From positions 62,001 to 126,000 of the forward strand of contig CALKHP010000050.1 in NCBI GenBank assembly GCA_937988775.1: DNA of 64,000 nt. Reading direction: 5' to 3'. Positions 6,098-17,554 of the stretch are shown piece by piece (within the stretch, counting starts at the first letter, position 1; each line of letters begins with the position of its first letter). The notes under the pieces are model-generated. The model saw only the letters and a program-made list of their open reading frames with translations. It was not told where the DNA came from and ran no database searches. The position numbers and the translations under genes were made by a program. Origin of the DNA: an uncultured Alphaproteobacteria bacterium. GTDB taxonomy: Bacteria > Pseudomonadota > Alphaproteobacteria > Rhizobiales > Beijerinckiaceae.

Positions 6098-8862
6098 TCG
6101 GCCTCGCTTTCGCCTGCCTCGCCCCCCTCGCCAGGCTCGACGCCGTCGTCGTCCTCGCCATCCGGCTCGCTGATGCGCTCGACCGAGACAACCTGCTCGG
6201 CCTCGCGCGTATCGAATACGGTGACGCCCTGGGTCGCGCGGCCGGCGACGCGGATGCCGCCGACCGGGCAGCGGATCAGTTGCCCGCCATCGGTGACCAG
6301 CATGATCTGGTCTGCCTCATCGACCGGGAACGAGGCGACCAGTGGCCCGTTGCGCTCGTTCACCGCCATGGCGACGATGCCTTTGCCGCCGCGCCCGGTG
6401 ATGCGGTACTCGTAGGACACCGTGCGCTTGCCATAGCCATTGGCCGAGATGGTGAGCACGACCTGCTCGGCCGCCGACATCTCGCTGTAGCGGTCCTGGC
6501 CAAGCTGCTCGCTGCCGGTCGCCTCTTCCGCCTCGCCCTCGATGATCTCCGTCACCTCGTCGCCATTCTCGCCAGTGACCGCGCGCCGCATCTTGAGATA
6601 GGCGCTGCGTTCGTCGGAGGTCGCGTCGATATGGTGCAGGATGGCGAGCGAGATCACCGTGTCGCCCGCAGCCAGCGCGATGCCGCGCACGCCAATCGAA
6701 TCGCGCCCCTTGAACACGCGCACGTCGGTGGTGGCAAAGCGGATGCAATGGCCGCGCGCCGTGGTCAGCAACACGTCGTCAAGCTCGGAGCAGATCTGCA
6801 CGTCGACGATCTGTTCGTCGCCCTCGAGCTTCATGGCGATCTTGCCGGCCCGGTTGACGTTGACGAAATCCGACAGCTTGTTGCGCCGCACCGTGCCGCC
6901 GGAAGTGGCGAACATCACGTCGAGGCTGGCCCAATCCTCCTCGTTCTCGGGCAACGGCATGATCGTGGTAATGCGCTCGGATGCCTCGAGCGGCAGCATG
7001 TTGACCAGCGCCTTGCCGCGCGCCGTCGGCGCCGCCAGCGGCAGCCGCCACACCTTTTCCTTGTAGACCTGGCCGCGTGACGAGAAGAACAGCACCGGCG
7101 TGTGGGTCGAGGCCACGAACAGCCGCGACACGAAATCCTCATCGCGCGTCTGCATGCCAGCGCGGCCCTTGCCGCCGCGCCGCTGCGCCCGGTAGGTGGA
7201 AAGCGGCACGCGCTTGATGTAGCCGGCATGGCTGACCGTCACCACCATGTCCTCGCGGGCGATCAGGTCCTCGTCGTCCATGTCGCCTTCGAAATCGAGG
7301 ATTTCGGTCTTGCGCGGCGTGGCATGGGCGGCACGGACCTCGGCGAGCTCTTCCTTGACGATGCTCAGGATGCGCTCGCGCGAGCCAAGAATATCGAGAT
7401 AGTCGCGGATTTCGGCGGCGATCTTCTCGAGTTCCTCCTGCACCTCGTCGCGCCCGAGGGCGGTCAGGCGCTGCAGCCTCAGGTCGAGGATGGCGCGCGC
7501 CTGCGTTTCCGACAGGCGATAGGTGCCGTCGGCATTCATCTTGTGCGACGGATCGTCGATCAACTCGATCAGCGCCGAAACGTCGTTCGCCGGCCAGTCG
7601 CGCGCCATCAGCGCCTCGCGCGCAGCCGCCGCATCGGCCGAGGTGCGGATCAGCCGGATGACCTCGTCAATATTGGCGACGGCAATGGCGAGCCCGACCA
7701 GCACATGGGCGCGATCACGCGCCTTGTTGAGTCGGAACTTCGTACGCCGGCTGATAACTTCTTCCCGGAAGTCCGTGAAAGCCTTGATGAAATCCTTGAG
7801 GTTGAGGATTTCCGGCCGGCCGCCGTTCAAGGCCACCATGTTGCAGCCGAAGGTCGATTGCAGCGCCGTGTAGCGGTAGAGCTGGTTCAGCACCACGTCG
7901 CCGACCGCATCGCGCTTCAGCTCGATGACGATGCGCATGCCGGTGCGGTCGCTCTCGTCGCGCAGGTCGGCAATGCCTTCGATCTTCTTCTCGCGCACGA
8001 GGTCGGCGATGCGCTCGATCAAGGTCGCCTTGTTCACCTGATAGGGAATTTCGGTGACGATGATCGCCTCGCGATCCTTGCGGAGCTCCTCGATCGTCGC
8101 GCGCGCCCGCATCATCACCGAGCCACGGCCGAGATTATAGGCGGCGCGGATACCGCCGCGCCCGAGAATGGTCGCACCCGTCGGGAAATCCGGGCCGGGC
8201 ACGATCTCCATCAATTCGTCGACGGTGATGGCCGGGTTGGCGATATAGGCCACGACCGCGTCGCAGACCTCGCCGAGATTGTGCGGCGGAATATTCGTCG
8301 CCATGCCGACCGCGATGCCGCCCGCGCCGTTGACGAGCAGGTTCGGGAAGCGGGCCGGCAGCACCACCGGTTCGCGCTCGGAATTGTCGTAGTTTTCCTG
8401 GAAATTGACGGTATCGCTGTCGATATCGGTGACTAGCGCCATAGCGGCCTTGGCGAGCCGCACCTCGGTATAACGCATCGCCGCCGGCGGATCTCCATCC
8501 ACCGAACCGAAATTGCCCTGGCCGTCGACCAGCATCAGCCTGAGTGAGAATTCCTGCGCCATGCGCACCAGCGCGTCATAGACCGACTGGTCGCCATGGG
8601 GATGGTATTTACCGATCACGTCGCCAACGATGCGGGCCGATTTGCGGTAGCTCTTGTCGGGCGTGTAGCCGGCCTCGTTCATCGCGAAGAGAATGCGCCG
8701 ATGCACCGGCTTCAACCCGTCGCGCACATCGGGCAGCGCACGGCTGACGATCACGCTCATCGCGTATTCGAGATAGCTCTTGCGCATTTCGTCAGTGATG
8801 GAAACGGGGCGGATATCCGCGTTTTCCGGCATGCCTGGCGTGTCGTCTTCCTGATTGGCCAA
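6094..8862 (-). CDS. gyrA: DNA gyrase subunit A
   Basis: 922 residues, full length. The catalytic Tyr131 is in AAMRYTEVRL, the winged-helix/tower region follows, and the GyrA box reads QRRGGKG in the beta-pinwheel C-terminal half. The tail is very acidic. With GyrB it introduces negative supercoils. In the quinolone-determining region HPHGDQSVYDALVRMAQ, residue 92 (E. coli position 83) is Gln instead of Ser, while Asp96 (position 87) is retained. Gene order with marC, ssb and uvrA on one side and coaD on the other is typical for Rhizobiales. Confidence 0.98.
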   Translation of the reverse strand: MANQEDDTPGMPENADIRPVSITDEMRKSYLEYAMSVIVSRALPDVRDGLKPVHRRILFAMNEAGYTPDKSYRKSARIVGDVIGKYHPHGDQSVYDALVRMAQEFSLRLMLVDGQGNFGSVDGDPPAAMRYTEVRLAKAAMALVTDIDSDTVNFQENYDNSEREPVVLPARFPNLLVNGAGGIAVGMATNIPPHNLGEVCDAVVAYIANPAITVDELMEIVPGPDFPTGATILGRGGIRAAYNLGRGSVMMRARATIEELRKDREAIIVTEIPYQVNKATLIERIADLVREKKIEGIADLRDESDRTGMRIVIELKRDAVGDVVLNQLYRYTALQSTFGCNMVALNGGRPEILNLKDFIKAFTDFREEVISRRTKFRLNKARDRAHVLVGLAIAVANIDEVIRLIRTSADAAAAREALMARDWPANDVSALIELIDDPSHKMNADGTYRLSETQARAILDLRLQRLTALGRDEVQEELEKIAAEIRDYLDILGSRERILSIVKEELAEVRAAHATPRKTEILDFEGDMDDEDLIAREDMVVTVSHAGYIKRVPLSTYRAQRRGGKGRAGMQTRDEDFVSRLFVASTHTPVLFFSSRGQVYKEKVWRLPLAAPTARGKALVNMLPLEASERITTIMPLPENEEDWASLDVMFATSGGTVRRNKLSDFVNVNRAGKIAMKLEGDEQIVDVQICSELDDVLLTTARGHCIRFATTDVRVFKGRDSIGVRGIALAAGDTVISLAILHHIDATSDERSAYLKMRRAVTGENGDEVTEIIEGEAEEATGSEQLGQDRYSEMSAAEQVVLTISANGYGKRTVSYEYRITGRGGKGIVAMAVNERNGPLVASFPVDEADQIMLVTDGGQLIRCPVGGIRVAGRATQGVTVFDTREAEQVVSVERISEPDGEDDDGVEPGEGGEAGESEAE

Positions 8863-9138
8863 AACGTTGTTCCGTCCTTGATTCGTCTGGCCTTTAATTT
8901 AGCCGATCCAGCCTGGAAAAGCCAATTTGTGCGCCGCAAAAGGCGATAATTTATGCATTATATTGCAATGGCTTAATTGGTTCTCCGCGATTATTTCACA
9001 GCCGATTTCCAGCGCAGCCGCCCACCGGGCCGCCATTGCGCCATGCGTAGGCCACGGATGGCTCGACAGACCCTGCCCGCCGGTCAACAATGCCGCGACC
9101 GTCAGGCATCCCGCCGGCGGCGCGGCAGAGCGGCGCGC

Positions 9139-9768
9139 ATGATCGTGGAATACGTCACCTCGACGCTCGTCGCCCTGATGGTCGTGGTCGATCCGCCGGC
9201 GCTGGCGCCGATCTTCATCGCCGTCACCGAGGGCATGAGCCCGGCCGAAAAGCGCCAGGTCGCGGCGCGCGCCAGCATCATCGCCGCGCTCGTGCTGGCT
9301 TTCTTCGCCTTTGTCGGCGCGCCGCTGCTGACAGCCCTGGCAATCTCGATCCCGGCCTTCCGCATCGCGGGCGGGGTGCTGCTGTTCTGCATCGCCTTCG
9401 AGATGGTGTTCGAGCGCCGCAACCAGCGCAAATCGACCGCCGCCACGATTGCCGTCGACGAGGATCACGTCCGGAATATCGCCGCCTTCCCGCTCGCCAT
9501 TCCGCTGATGGCCGGGCCGGGCGCGATCACGGCCACGATCCTGCTCGCCGCCAAGGCGAGCCAGCCGACCGAGACGGTCGCCCTGATCGCCATCATCATC
9601 TGCGTCACGCTGAGCTGCTATCTGGTGTGCCGGCTGTCGGAGCGCATTTCGCGCTGGCTCGGCGTCACCGGCAACATCGTCGTCACCCGGCTGCTCGGCA
9701 TCATCCTGACCGCCATGGCCGTGCAGTTCGTGCTCGATGGCATCAAGGCGTCGTTCCTCGGCACTTGA
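9139..9768 (+). CDS. MarC family integral membrane protein
   Basis: 209 residues with about six hydrophobic segments. VVVDPPALAPIFIAVTEGMS and IPLMAGPGAITATIL are MarC-family signatures. The function of the family is not settled; early proposals of a role in multiple antibiotic resistance were not confirmed. The ATG at 9139 is chosen because the preceding in-frame residues are Arg-rich and not membrane-like. Transcribed away from gyrA; the 276-bp region between them (8863-9138) includes an AT-richer patch near 8940-8990 where a promoter could lie, but no strong consensus is visible. Confidence 0.92.
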   Translation: MIVEYVTSTLVALMVVVDPPALAPIFIAVTEGMSPAEKRQVAARASIIAALVLAFFAFVGAPLLTALAISIPAFRIAGGVLLFCIAFEMVFERRNQRKSTAATIAVDEDHVRNIAAFPLAIPLMAGPGAITATILLAAKASQPTETVALIAIIICVTLSCYLVCRLSERISRWLGVTGNIVVTRLLGIILTAMAVQFVLDGIKASFLGT

Positions 9769-9820
9769 GGACCAGGCGCTCGCGAACCGGCCGTGCAGCC
9801 GTCTTCCCTTTGCTGCTGGA

Positions 9821-9888
9821 TGCCGGATCAAGCCCGGCAAAAGACCATTGCGTTTCCTCGACATCTTGTCCCGGCCTTGAGCCGGGCC
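9821..9888. repeat. Family B palindromic repeat pair (B2)
   Basis: Two palindromes, tgccggatcaagcccggca at 9821-9839 and a gtcccggccttgagccgggc unit at 9868-9888, with a 28-bp spacer. They lie between the convergent ends of marC and the M20 peptidase gene. Confidence 0.82.
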
Positions 9889-9893
9889 CCATA

Positions 9894-11030
9894 TCAGGCA
9901 CCAAGCAGCAGGCGGCGCATCAGTTCGGCGCGCGGCGCCAGCGACGAGATCAGCGCGTATTCCTGCAAGGTATGGGCGCCGTCGCCATCGACGCCGAGCC
10001 CGTCAAGCGTCGGCGTGCCGATCGCGGCGGTGAAATTGCCATCCGAGCCGCCGCCGGTCATTGGCACCTCCTCGAGCCCGAAGCCGATCGCCGCGGCATG
10101 GCGCTGCGCCGCCGCGAACAGCTTGGCGGTGGCTTCATCCTTCTCCATTGGCGGGCGGTTCATGCCGCCGGTGACGGTAATCCGCACATCGGGGTCCTTT
10201 GGCTTCATGCCGAGAATGGTGCGGGCAAACGCCTCGCCGTCGGCGGCGGTGCGCACGCGCAGATCGACCTCGAACTGCGCCTGCCGCGGAATGACATTGG
10301 CGGCGGTGCCGCCCGACATGCGCCCGACCGTGGTGGTGATGCCGCGGCCGTAATCGGTCAGCCCCTCGATGAACAGGATCTGGTGCGCCGCCTCGCGAAT
10401 CGCGCTGCGGCCCATCTCATGGCGTGCGCCGGCATGGGCCGGGCGGCCGGCAATCGTCACGTCGAAACGGCCGACGCCCTTGCGGGCGGTGACGATCTTG
10501 CCGCCGTCGCGGCACGGCTCGGTCACCAGGGCCCGCGCCGCGCCGCGCGCCATCTCCTCGATCATGGCGCGCGAGGTCGGGCTGCCAATCTCCTCATCCG
10601 GCGTGAACAGGAAGCGAATCGGTGCCCCTAGCGCCTTGTCCTTCGCGGCGGCGATGAAGCCCTGGAAGGCGAGATACGCCCCGCCCTTCATATCGTAGAC
10701 GCCGGGGCCGTACAGCCGGTCGCCATCCTCGCGCAGCGGCAGGTCGTTGGCGAGCGTGCCGAGCGGGTGCACGGTATCGAGATGGCTCAGCACCAGCGCC
10801 GGCTTCGCGCCGTTTTGCGGCCCGGCGTCGAGCCGGAGCATATCGCCGAGCCCGTCGCGCCCGGCGATGCGCTGGACGGCGATGCCGGCCTCCCTCGCCT
10901 CCTCCTCGACCAGGTCGACCATGCGGTTGACGCTCGCGGCCTCGTAGGTCGGGCTTTCGCAGGCAACCCACCGGCGCAATCCGGGCAGCATGGCGTGCGA
11001 ATCAAAACCTGTTTTGGCGTTGGCGGTCAT
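9894..11030 (-). CDS. M20 family metallopeptidase (glutamate carboxypeptidase-like)
   Basis: 378 residues. The two-zinc active site is complete: LVLSHLDTVHP (His and Asp), GVYDMKGG (bridging Asp), TPDEEIGS (catalytic and ligand Glu), and the C-terminal GDGAHT His. The dimerisation domain with GRPAHAG is present between them. The closest named type is carboxypeptidase G2, which removes C-terminal glutamate from folate-like compounds, but the actual substrate could be another N-acyl amino acid or peptide. No signal peptide is seen, so it should be cytosolic. It stands alone, with two terminator-like hairpins upstream that belong to the DUF1127 gene. Confidence 0.92.
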   Translation of the reverse strand: MTANAKTGFDSHAMLPGLRRWVACESPTYEAASVNRMVDLVEEEAREAGIAVQRIAGRDGLGDMLRLDAGPQNGAKPALVLSHLDTVHPLGTLANDLPLREDGDRLYGPGVYDMKGGAYLAFQGFIAAAKDKALGAPIRFLFTPDEEIGSPTSRAMIEEMARGAARALVTEPCRDGGKIVTARKGVGRFDVTIAGRPAHAGARHEMGRSAIREAAHQILFIEGLTDYGRGITTTVGRMSGGTAANVIPRQAQFEVDLRVRTAADGEAFARTILGMKPKDPDVRITVTGGMNRPPMEKDEATAKLFAAAQRHAAAIGFGLEEVPMTGGGSDGNFTAAIGTPTLDGLGVDGDGAHTLQEYALISSLAPRAELMRRLLLGA

Positions 11031-11150
11031 GGGAAGCGTCCTTCACTGGGGAGGCCACCATAATGCCGTTGGCCGGGCAGGAAAACGGCGCCGTGCCGGC
11101 TGGGTGCATTTTGTGATCTCGCGCGCGCCCCGAGCAGCCATGTGACACGA

Positions 11151-11184
11151 AAAGGACCCGCCATCCTGCGCGGATGGCGGGTCC
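11151..11184 (-). terminator. Rho-independent terminator, second of a tandem pair
   Basis: A perfect 13-bp-arm stem (ggacccgccatcc, loop tgcgc, ggatggcgggtcc) at 11154-11184. Read on the minus strand it is followed by TTTTCG. It is the second stop downstream of the DUF1127 gene. Confidence 0.85.
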
Positions 11185-11190
11185 ATAAAA

Positions 11191-11215
11191 CGAAAAGCCC
11201 GCCTCAGCGGCGGGC
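11191..11215 (-). terminator. Rho-independent terminator, first of a tandem pair
   Basis: Stem gcccgcc-tcagc-ggcgggc at 11197-11215, followed on the minus strand by TTTTCGTTTTA. It lies 28 bp after the DUF1127 stop codon and should end that short transcript. Confidence 0.88.
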
Positions 11216-11242
11216 CTGTCGTACGGCTGAGGCGCTTGAGCC

Positions 11243-11398
11243 TCAGGCCGTAGCAGCATTCCAGGCAGCGTGCTGGAGGTTGCTGCGGCTCAGGCCGATA
11301 TCGGCCAGCTGGCGATCCGAAAGACCGGAAAGCTCGCGCAGGCTGGCGCGGTAGCGGATCCAAACCCGGATCTTGGAGATAATCATCGAAAGGGTCAT
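11243..11398 (-). CDS. DUF1127 small protein
   Basis: 51 residues. The core RELSGLSDRQLADIGLSRS matches DUF1127 (YjiS-like), a short Arg-rich family that is abundant in alphaproteobacteria. Members have been linked to phosphate and carbon metabolism and to RNA-related regulation, but no single function is established. The ATG at 11398 has AAGGACGA a few bases upstream; a longer frame to 11476 lacks family similarity. It is a single-gene transcript flanked by terminators on both sides. Confidence 0.88.
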   Translation of the reverse strand: MTLSMIISKIRVWIRYRASLRELSGLSDRQLADIGLSRSNLQHAAWNAATA

Positions 11399-11729
11399 GG
11401 CAGTCGTCCTTGGTGTTCTAAGCGCCGTGCCCGTTTTGCAAGCGCTTGATGCAGTGCAATATAGCCATCTGCCCAAAATTCAAAAGAGCCATAATGCCAC
11501 ACCAGTCATGCGACACGCGCATGTCTCATTAGGAATCTGTTTATGAATGAGGCAAAAATGCCGCTTTGTGGCGGCAGAGATATCAAAGGGATTAATTCGT
11601 CCGTGCAAATTCTCTCATAAGGTATGCGCTCAGAAGGATGCTGCATCGCAACGAGCGCCCGTGGCGCGGCACACACGGTCCGGCCCTGCCTAAAACCCGA
11701 TCAGATCAGGAGAATCCATCGCCTAGGCC
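11399..11729. other. 331-bp intergenic region between uvrA and the DUF1127 gene
   Basis: No gene is supported here. It is more AT-rich than its surroundings. It holds the uvrA terminator near 11554-11576 and must hold the promoter of the DUF1127 gene; a minus-strand TTTTGA followed after 16 bp by TATATT near 11457-11484 is a weak candidate. The 150 bases between the uvrA stop and the terminator carry no open frame and no tRNA-like fold I can recognise. Confidence 0.6.
11554..11576 (-). terminator. Probable uvrA terminator
   Basis: On the minus strand tgccgc, a six-base loop and gcggca form a stem that is followed directly by TTTTTGCC. It lies about 150 bases after the uvrA stop codon. Confidence 0.75.
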
Positions 11730-14672
<2,943 letters not shown>

Positions 14673-14836
14673 GTCTGCTCGATGGGGTCAGGTAAAGGCC
14701 CAACATAGTGCCGCCCGCGCGGTTTTTGCAGGGCAAAAGAATCGCTTCCGCACATCGCGGTTCGAAACGCCCCTTGCGCGAGCACGCCCATGGCCGATCA
14801 CCGATGCCCCTTGTCCGATTCCTTTGGCGATGATAG

Positions 14837-14851
14837 GAACAAAAATAGAAC
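14837..14851. promoter_or_regulatory. LexA (SOS) box between uvrA and ssb
   Basis: gaac-aaaaata-gaac is an exact match to the GAAC-N7-GAAC direct repeat bound by LexA in alphaproteobacteria. It lies 102 bp before ssb and 165 bp before uvrA, in the only intergenic region between these two DNA-repair genes, as in other members of the group. Confidence 0.88.
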
Positions 14852-14952
14852 ACTGCGTCAAGTCAGGCATCTGTGGACAAGGAGCGCCACACCCGTGCCA
14901 CGGCGCGGCGCAACGGTTAGGAAGTAGGCTTGAGCCGTTCTGGAGGAAAACA

Positions 14953-15444
14953 ATGGCAGGCAGCGTCAACAAGGTCATCCTGATCGGCAATCTCGGCCGC
15001 GATCCCGAAGTGCGGCGCCTGAACTCCGGCGAGCCCGTGGTCAACCTGCGCATCGCCACGTCCGAATCCTGGAAGGACAAGGGAACCGGCGAGCGCAAGG
15101 AAAAGACGGAGTGGCACTCCGTGGTGATCTTCAACGAGAACCTAGCGCGGATCGCCGAGCAGTATCTCAAGAAGGGTTCGACGGTCTATATCGAGGGCCA
15201 GTTGCAGACCCGCAAATGGACCGATCAGTCGGGCGTCGAGAAATACTCCACCGAGATCGTGCTGCAGCGCTATCGCGGCGAGATGACGCTGCTCGGCGGC
15301 CGTGGCGGCGGCGGAGGCGAATCCTATGACGACCAGCAGTCCGGCGGCGGCGATTTCGGCCGTTCCTCGCCAATGGAAAGCCGGCGCTCCGCTCCGGCCG
15401 CCAGCAACCGCAACAACGATCTCGACGACGATATCCCGTTCTGA
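14953..15444 (+). CDS. ssb: Single-stranded DNA-binding protein
   Basis: 163 residues. The N-terminal OB fold starts MAGSVNKVILIGNLGRDPEV and runs to about residue 110. A Gly/Ser/Asp-rich linker follows, then the partner-binding tail DLDDDIPF. The start is fixed by a strong ggaggaaa ribosome site at 14942. It coats single-stranded DNA in replication and repair. Divergent from uvrA with a LexA box between; ends before palindrome C2. Confidence 0.98.
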   Translation: MAGSVNKVILIGNLGRDPEVRRLNSGEPVVNLRIATSESWKDKGTGERKEKTEWHSVVIFNENLARIAEQYLKKGSTVYIEGQLQTRKWTDQSGVEKYSTEIVLQRYRGEMTLLGGRGGGGGESYDDQQSGGGDFGRSSPMESRRSAPAASNRNNDLDDDIPF

Positions 15445-15467
15445 GGGCATGTCTTTCCGCCCTGGTC

Positions 15468-15490
15468 ATGGGCCGGTTCATCCGGCCCAT
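15468..15490. repeat. Family C palindrome (C2)
   Basis: atgggccgg-ttcat-ccggcccat is a perfect palindrome with 9-bp arms. It lies between the convergent ends of ssb and the acetyltransferase gene and could terminate both. Confidence 0.82.
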
Positions 15491-15504
15491 CCCGACACGA
15501 AAAC

Positions 15505-16032
15505 TCAGCCGCGTTGCAGGACCGCGATATCGTCCCAGGCCATGACAAGGTCAACGGAGGGCCATAGCGGACCGGGATTGGTAAAGCGGCCGGCGATCTT
15601 GCCGCCGAGCGCCTGATAGAAAGCGATCGCCGGCAGGTTGCCATCGACGACGCCGAGCGCCAGCCGCCGGTGGCCGGCCTCGGCAAGAAAATCCGCCATG
15701 GCCCGCATCAGCGCCGTGCCAATGCCCTGCCCGGCATGATTCTGATCGACATAAAGCAGCCTGACCTCGCCATAACCCGCCAGCGCGGGCTTATCGGCCT
15801 CGCCGCAATAGCCGATGCCGACAATCGCGCTATCTTTCCGGGCAACAAACCCGCGCTCGGTCGCCGGCGCGGATGACAGCTGCGCATGCCATTGCTTCAT
15901 GCGGTGAGGCACGTCGAGAGCGGCATGCGCCGAGTCCGGCGCGAGGTCGCGGTAGGCATGACGCCAGACCTTGACGTGCAAGGCGGCGATGGCGGGCGCA
16001 TCGGCAAGGCATGCGGGCTGAACAGCGATCAT
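15505..16032 (-). CDS. GNAT family N-acetyltransferase
   Basis: 175 residues of one GNAT domain. The acetyl-CoA motif A is visible as VRLLYVDQNHAGQGIGTALM (the Q/RxxGxG/A loop is QNHAGQG), with the preceding strand and the C-terminal FYQALGGKIAGRF motif B. The substrate is not predictable. It diverges from trmFO and converges on ssb; nothing nearby points to a pathway. Confidence 0.88.
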   Translation of the reverse strand: MIAVQPACLADAPAIAALHVKVWRHAYRDLAPDSAHAALDVPHRMKQWHAQLSSAPATERGFVARKDSAIVGIGYCGEADKPALAGYGEVRLLYVDQNHAGQGIGTALMRAMADFLAEAGHRRLALGVVDGNLPAIAFYQALGGKIAGRFTNPGPLWPSVDLVMAWDDIAVLQRG

Positions 16033-16115
16033 GGCCGGGCCTTGCCTCAGTCACGCGATACTTTCAAGCCCGGCACGATTTGCGCCGGCGAGCGGCCAGC
16101 GCTATGGAGCCTGCC

Positions 16116-17537
16116 ATGACCCATATTGCCCCCATTCACATCATTGGCGGCGGCCTTGCCGGCTCCGAAGCCGCCTGGCAGACAGCCGAAGCCGGCGTGC
16201 CGGTGATCCTGCACGAGATGCGCCCGCTCGTCGCCACGCCGGTGCACAAGACCGAGGGGCTGGCCGAACTCGTCTGTTCGAACTCGTTCCGCTCCGATGA
16301 TGCCAAGGCCAATGCGGTGGGGCTGATCCATGCCGAGATGCGCCGGCTCGGCTCGCTGATCATGCGCATGGGCGACCGGCATCAGGTGCCGGCGGGCTCG
16401 GCGCTCGCCGTTGACCGCGACGGCTTTTCCGACGCGGTGACGGCGGCGATCGCCAACCACCCGCTGATCACCATCGCGCGCGGCGCGGTCGATGCCTTGC
16501 CGCCGCCGGACTGGGACAGCGTCATCATCGCCACCGGCCCCCTCACCTCGCCCGGCCTTGCCGGCGCAATCGGCGAATTGACCGGCGAAGGCGCGCTCGC
16601 CTTCTTCGATGCCATCGCGCCGATCGTGCATCGCGATTCGATCGACATGGACCAGGCCTGGTTCCAGTCGCGCTACGACAAAGCCGGCCCCGGCGGCAGC
16701 GGCGCCGATTACATCAACTGCGCGCTCGACAAGGAGCAATACGAGGCGTTCATCGATGCGCTGCTGGCGGGCGAAAAAACCGAGTTCCGCGATTTCGAGC
16801 AGAACACGCCGTATTTCGACGGCTGCCTGCCGATCGAGGTCATGGCCGAGCGCGGCCGCGAGACGCTGCGCCATGGGCCGATGAAGCCGGTCGGCCTGAC
16901 GAATCCGCACAACCCGACCGTCAAGGCCCATGCCATCGTGCAACTGCGCCAGGACAACGCGCTCGGCACGCTGTTCAACATGGTCGGCTTCCAGACCAAG
17001 CTGAAATATGGCGAGCAGACCCGCATCCTGCGCATGATCCCGGCGCTCGAACAGGCCGAATTCGCCCGCCTCGGCGGCATCCATCGCAACACCTACCTGA
17101 ATTCACCAAAGCTGCTCGATGGCGCGCTGCGGCTGAAATGCCAGCCGCGCCTGCGCTTTGCCGGCCAGATCACCGGCTGCGAGGGCTATGTCGAGAGCGC
17201 CGCGATCGGCCTGCTCGCCGGGCGCTTCGCCGCCGGCGAACGGCTCGGGCGCGAGATCACGGCTCCGCCGGCAACCACGGCGCTTGGCAGCCTGCTCAAC
17301 CATATCACCGGCGGCCATCTCGAGATGATCGATGGCGGCGCGCGCTCGTTCCAGCCCATGAACATCAATTTCGGCCTGTTCCCGCCGCTGGAGGCAGCGC
17401 CGAAAGCCGCCGACGGCAAGCGGCTGCGCGGGCCGGAGAAGGCGCTCGCCCGTAAACACGCCCTGAGCGCGCGTGCGCTGGCCGATCTCGATGGCTGGAT
17501 CGCCATGCCCGGCGCGGCGCCGGTGGCGGCGGAGTAA
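16116..17537 (+). CDS. trmFO: Methylenetetrahydrofolate-tRNA-(uracil-5)-methyltransferase TrmFO
   Basis: 473 residues. The FAD-binding motif is IIGGGLAGSEAAW near residue 10, and ELVCSNSFRSDDAKANAVGL carries the conserved catalytic Cys54. HIRC-like late motifs such as CEGYVESAAIGLLAG are also present. The enzyme methylates U54 of tRNA using methylene-tetrahydrofolate and FADH2. The ATG at 16116 begins the FAD fold; the frame is open further upstream but into the divergent acetyltransferase promoter. It converges, with a 17-bp gap, on the NDUFAF6-like gene. Confidence 0.97.
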   Translation: MTHIAPIHIIGGGLAGSEAAWQTAEAGVPVILHEMRPLVATPVHKTEGLAELVCSNSFRSDDAKANAVGLIHAEMRRLGSLIMRMGDRHQVPAGSALAVDRDGFSDAVTAAIANHPLITIARGAVDALPPPDWDSVIIATGPLTSPGLAGAIGELTGEGALAFFDAIAPIVHRDSIDMDQAWFQSRYDKAGPGGSGADYINCALDKEQYEAFIDALLAGEKTEFRDFEQNTPYFDGCLPIEVMAERGRETLRHGPMKPVGLTNPHNPTVKAHAIVQLRQDNALGTLFNMVGFQTKLKYGEQTRILRMIPALEQAEFARLGGIHRNTYLNSPKLLDGALRLKCQPRLRFAGQITGCEGYVESAAIGLLAGRFAAGERLGREITAPPATTALGSLLNHITGGHLEMIDGGARSFQPMNINFGLFPPLEAAPKAADGKRLRGPEKALARKHALSARALADLDGWIAMPGAAPVAAE

Positions 17538-17554
17538 CTGGCGCTTCCGCCGGC

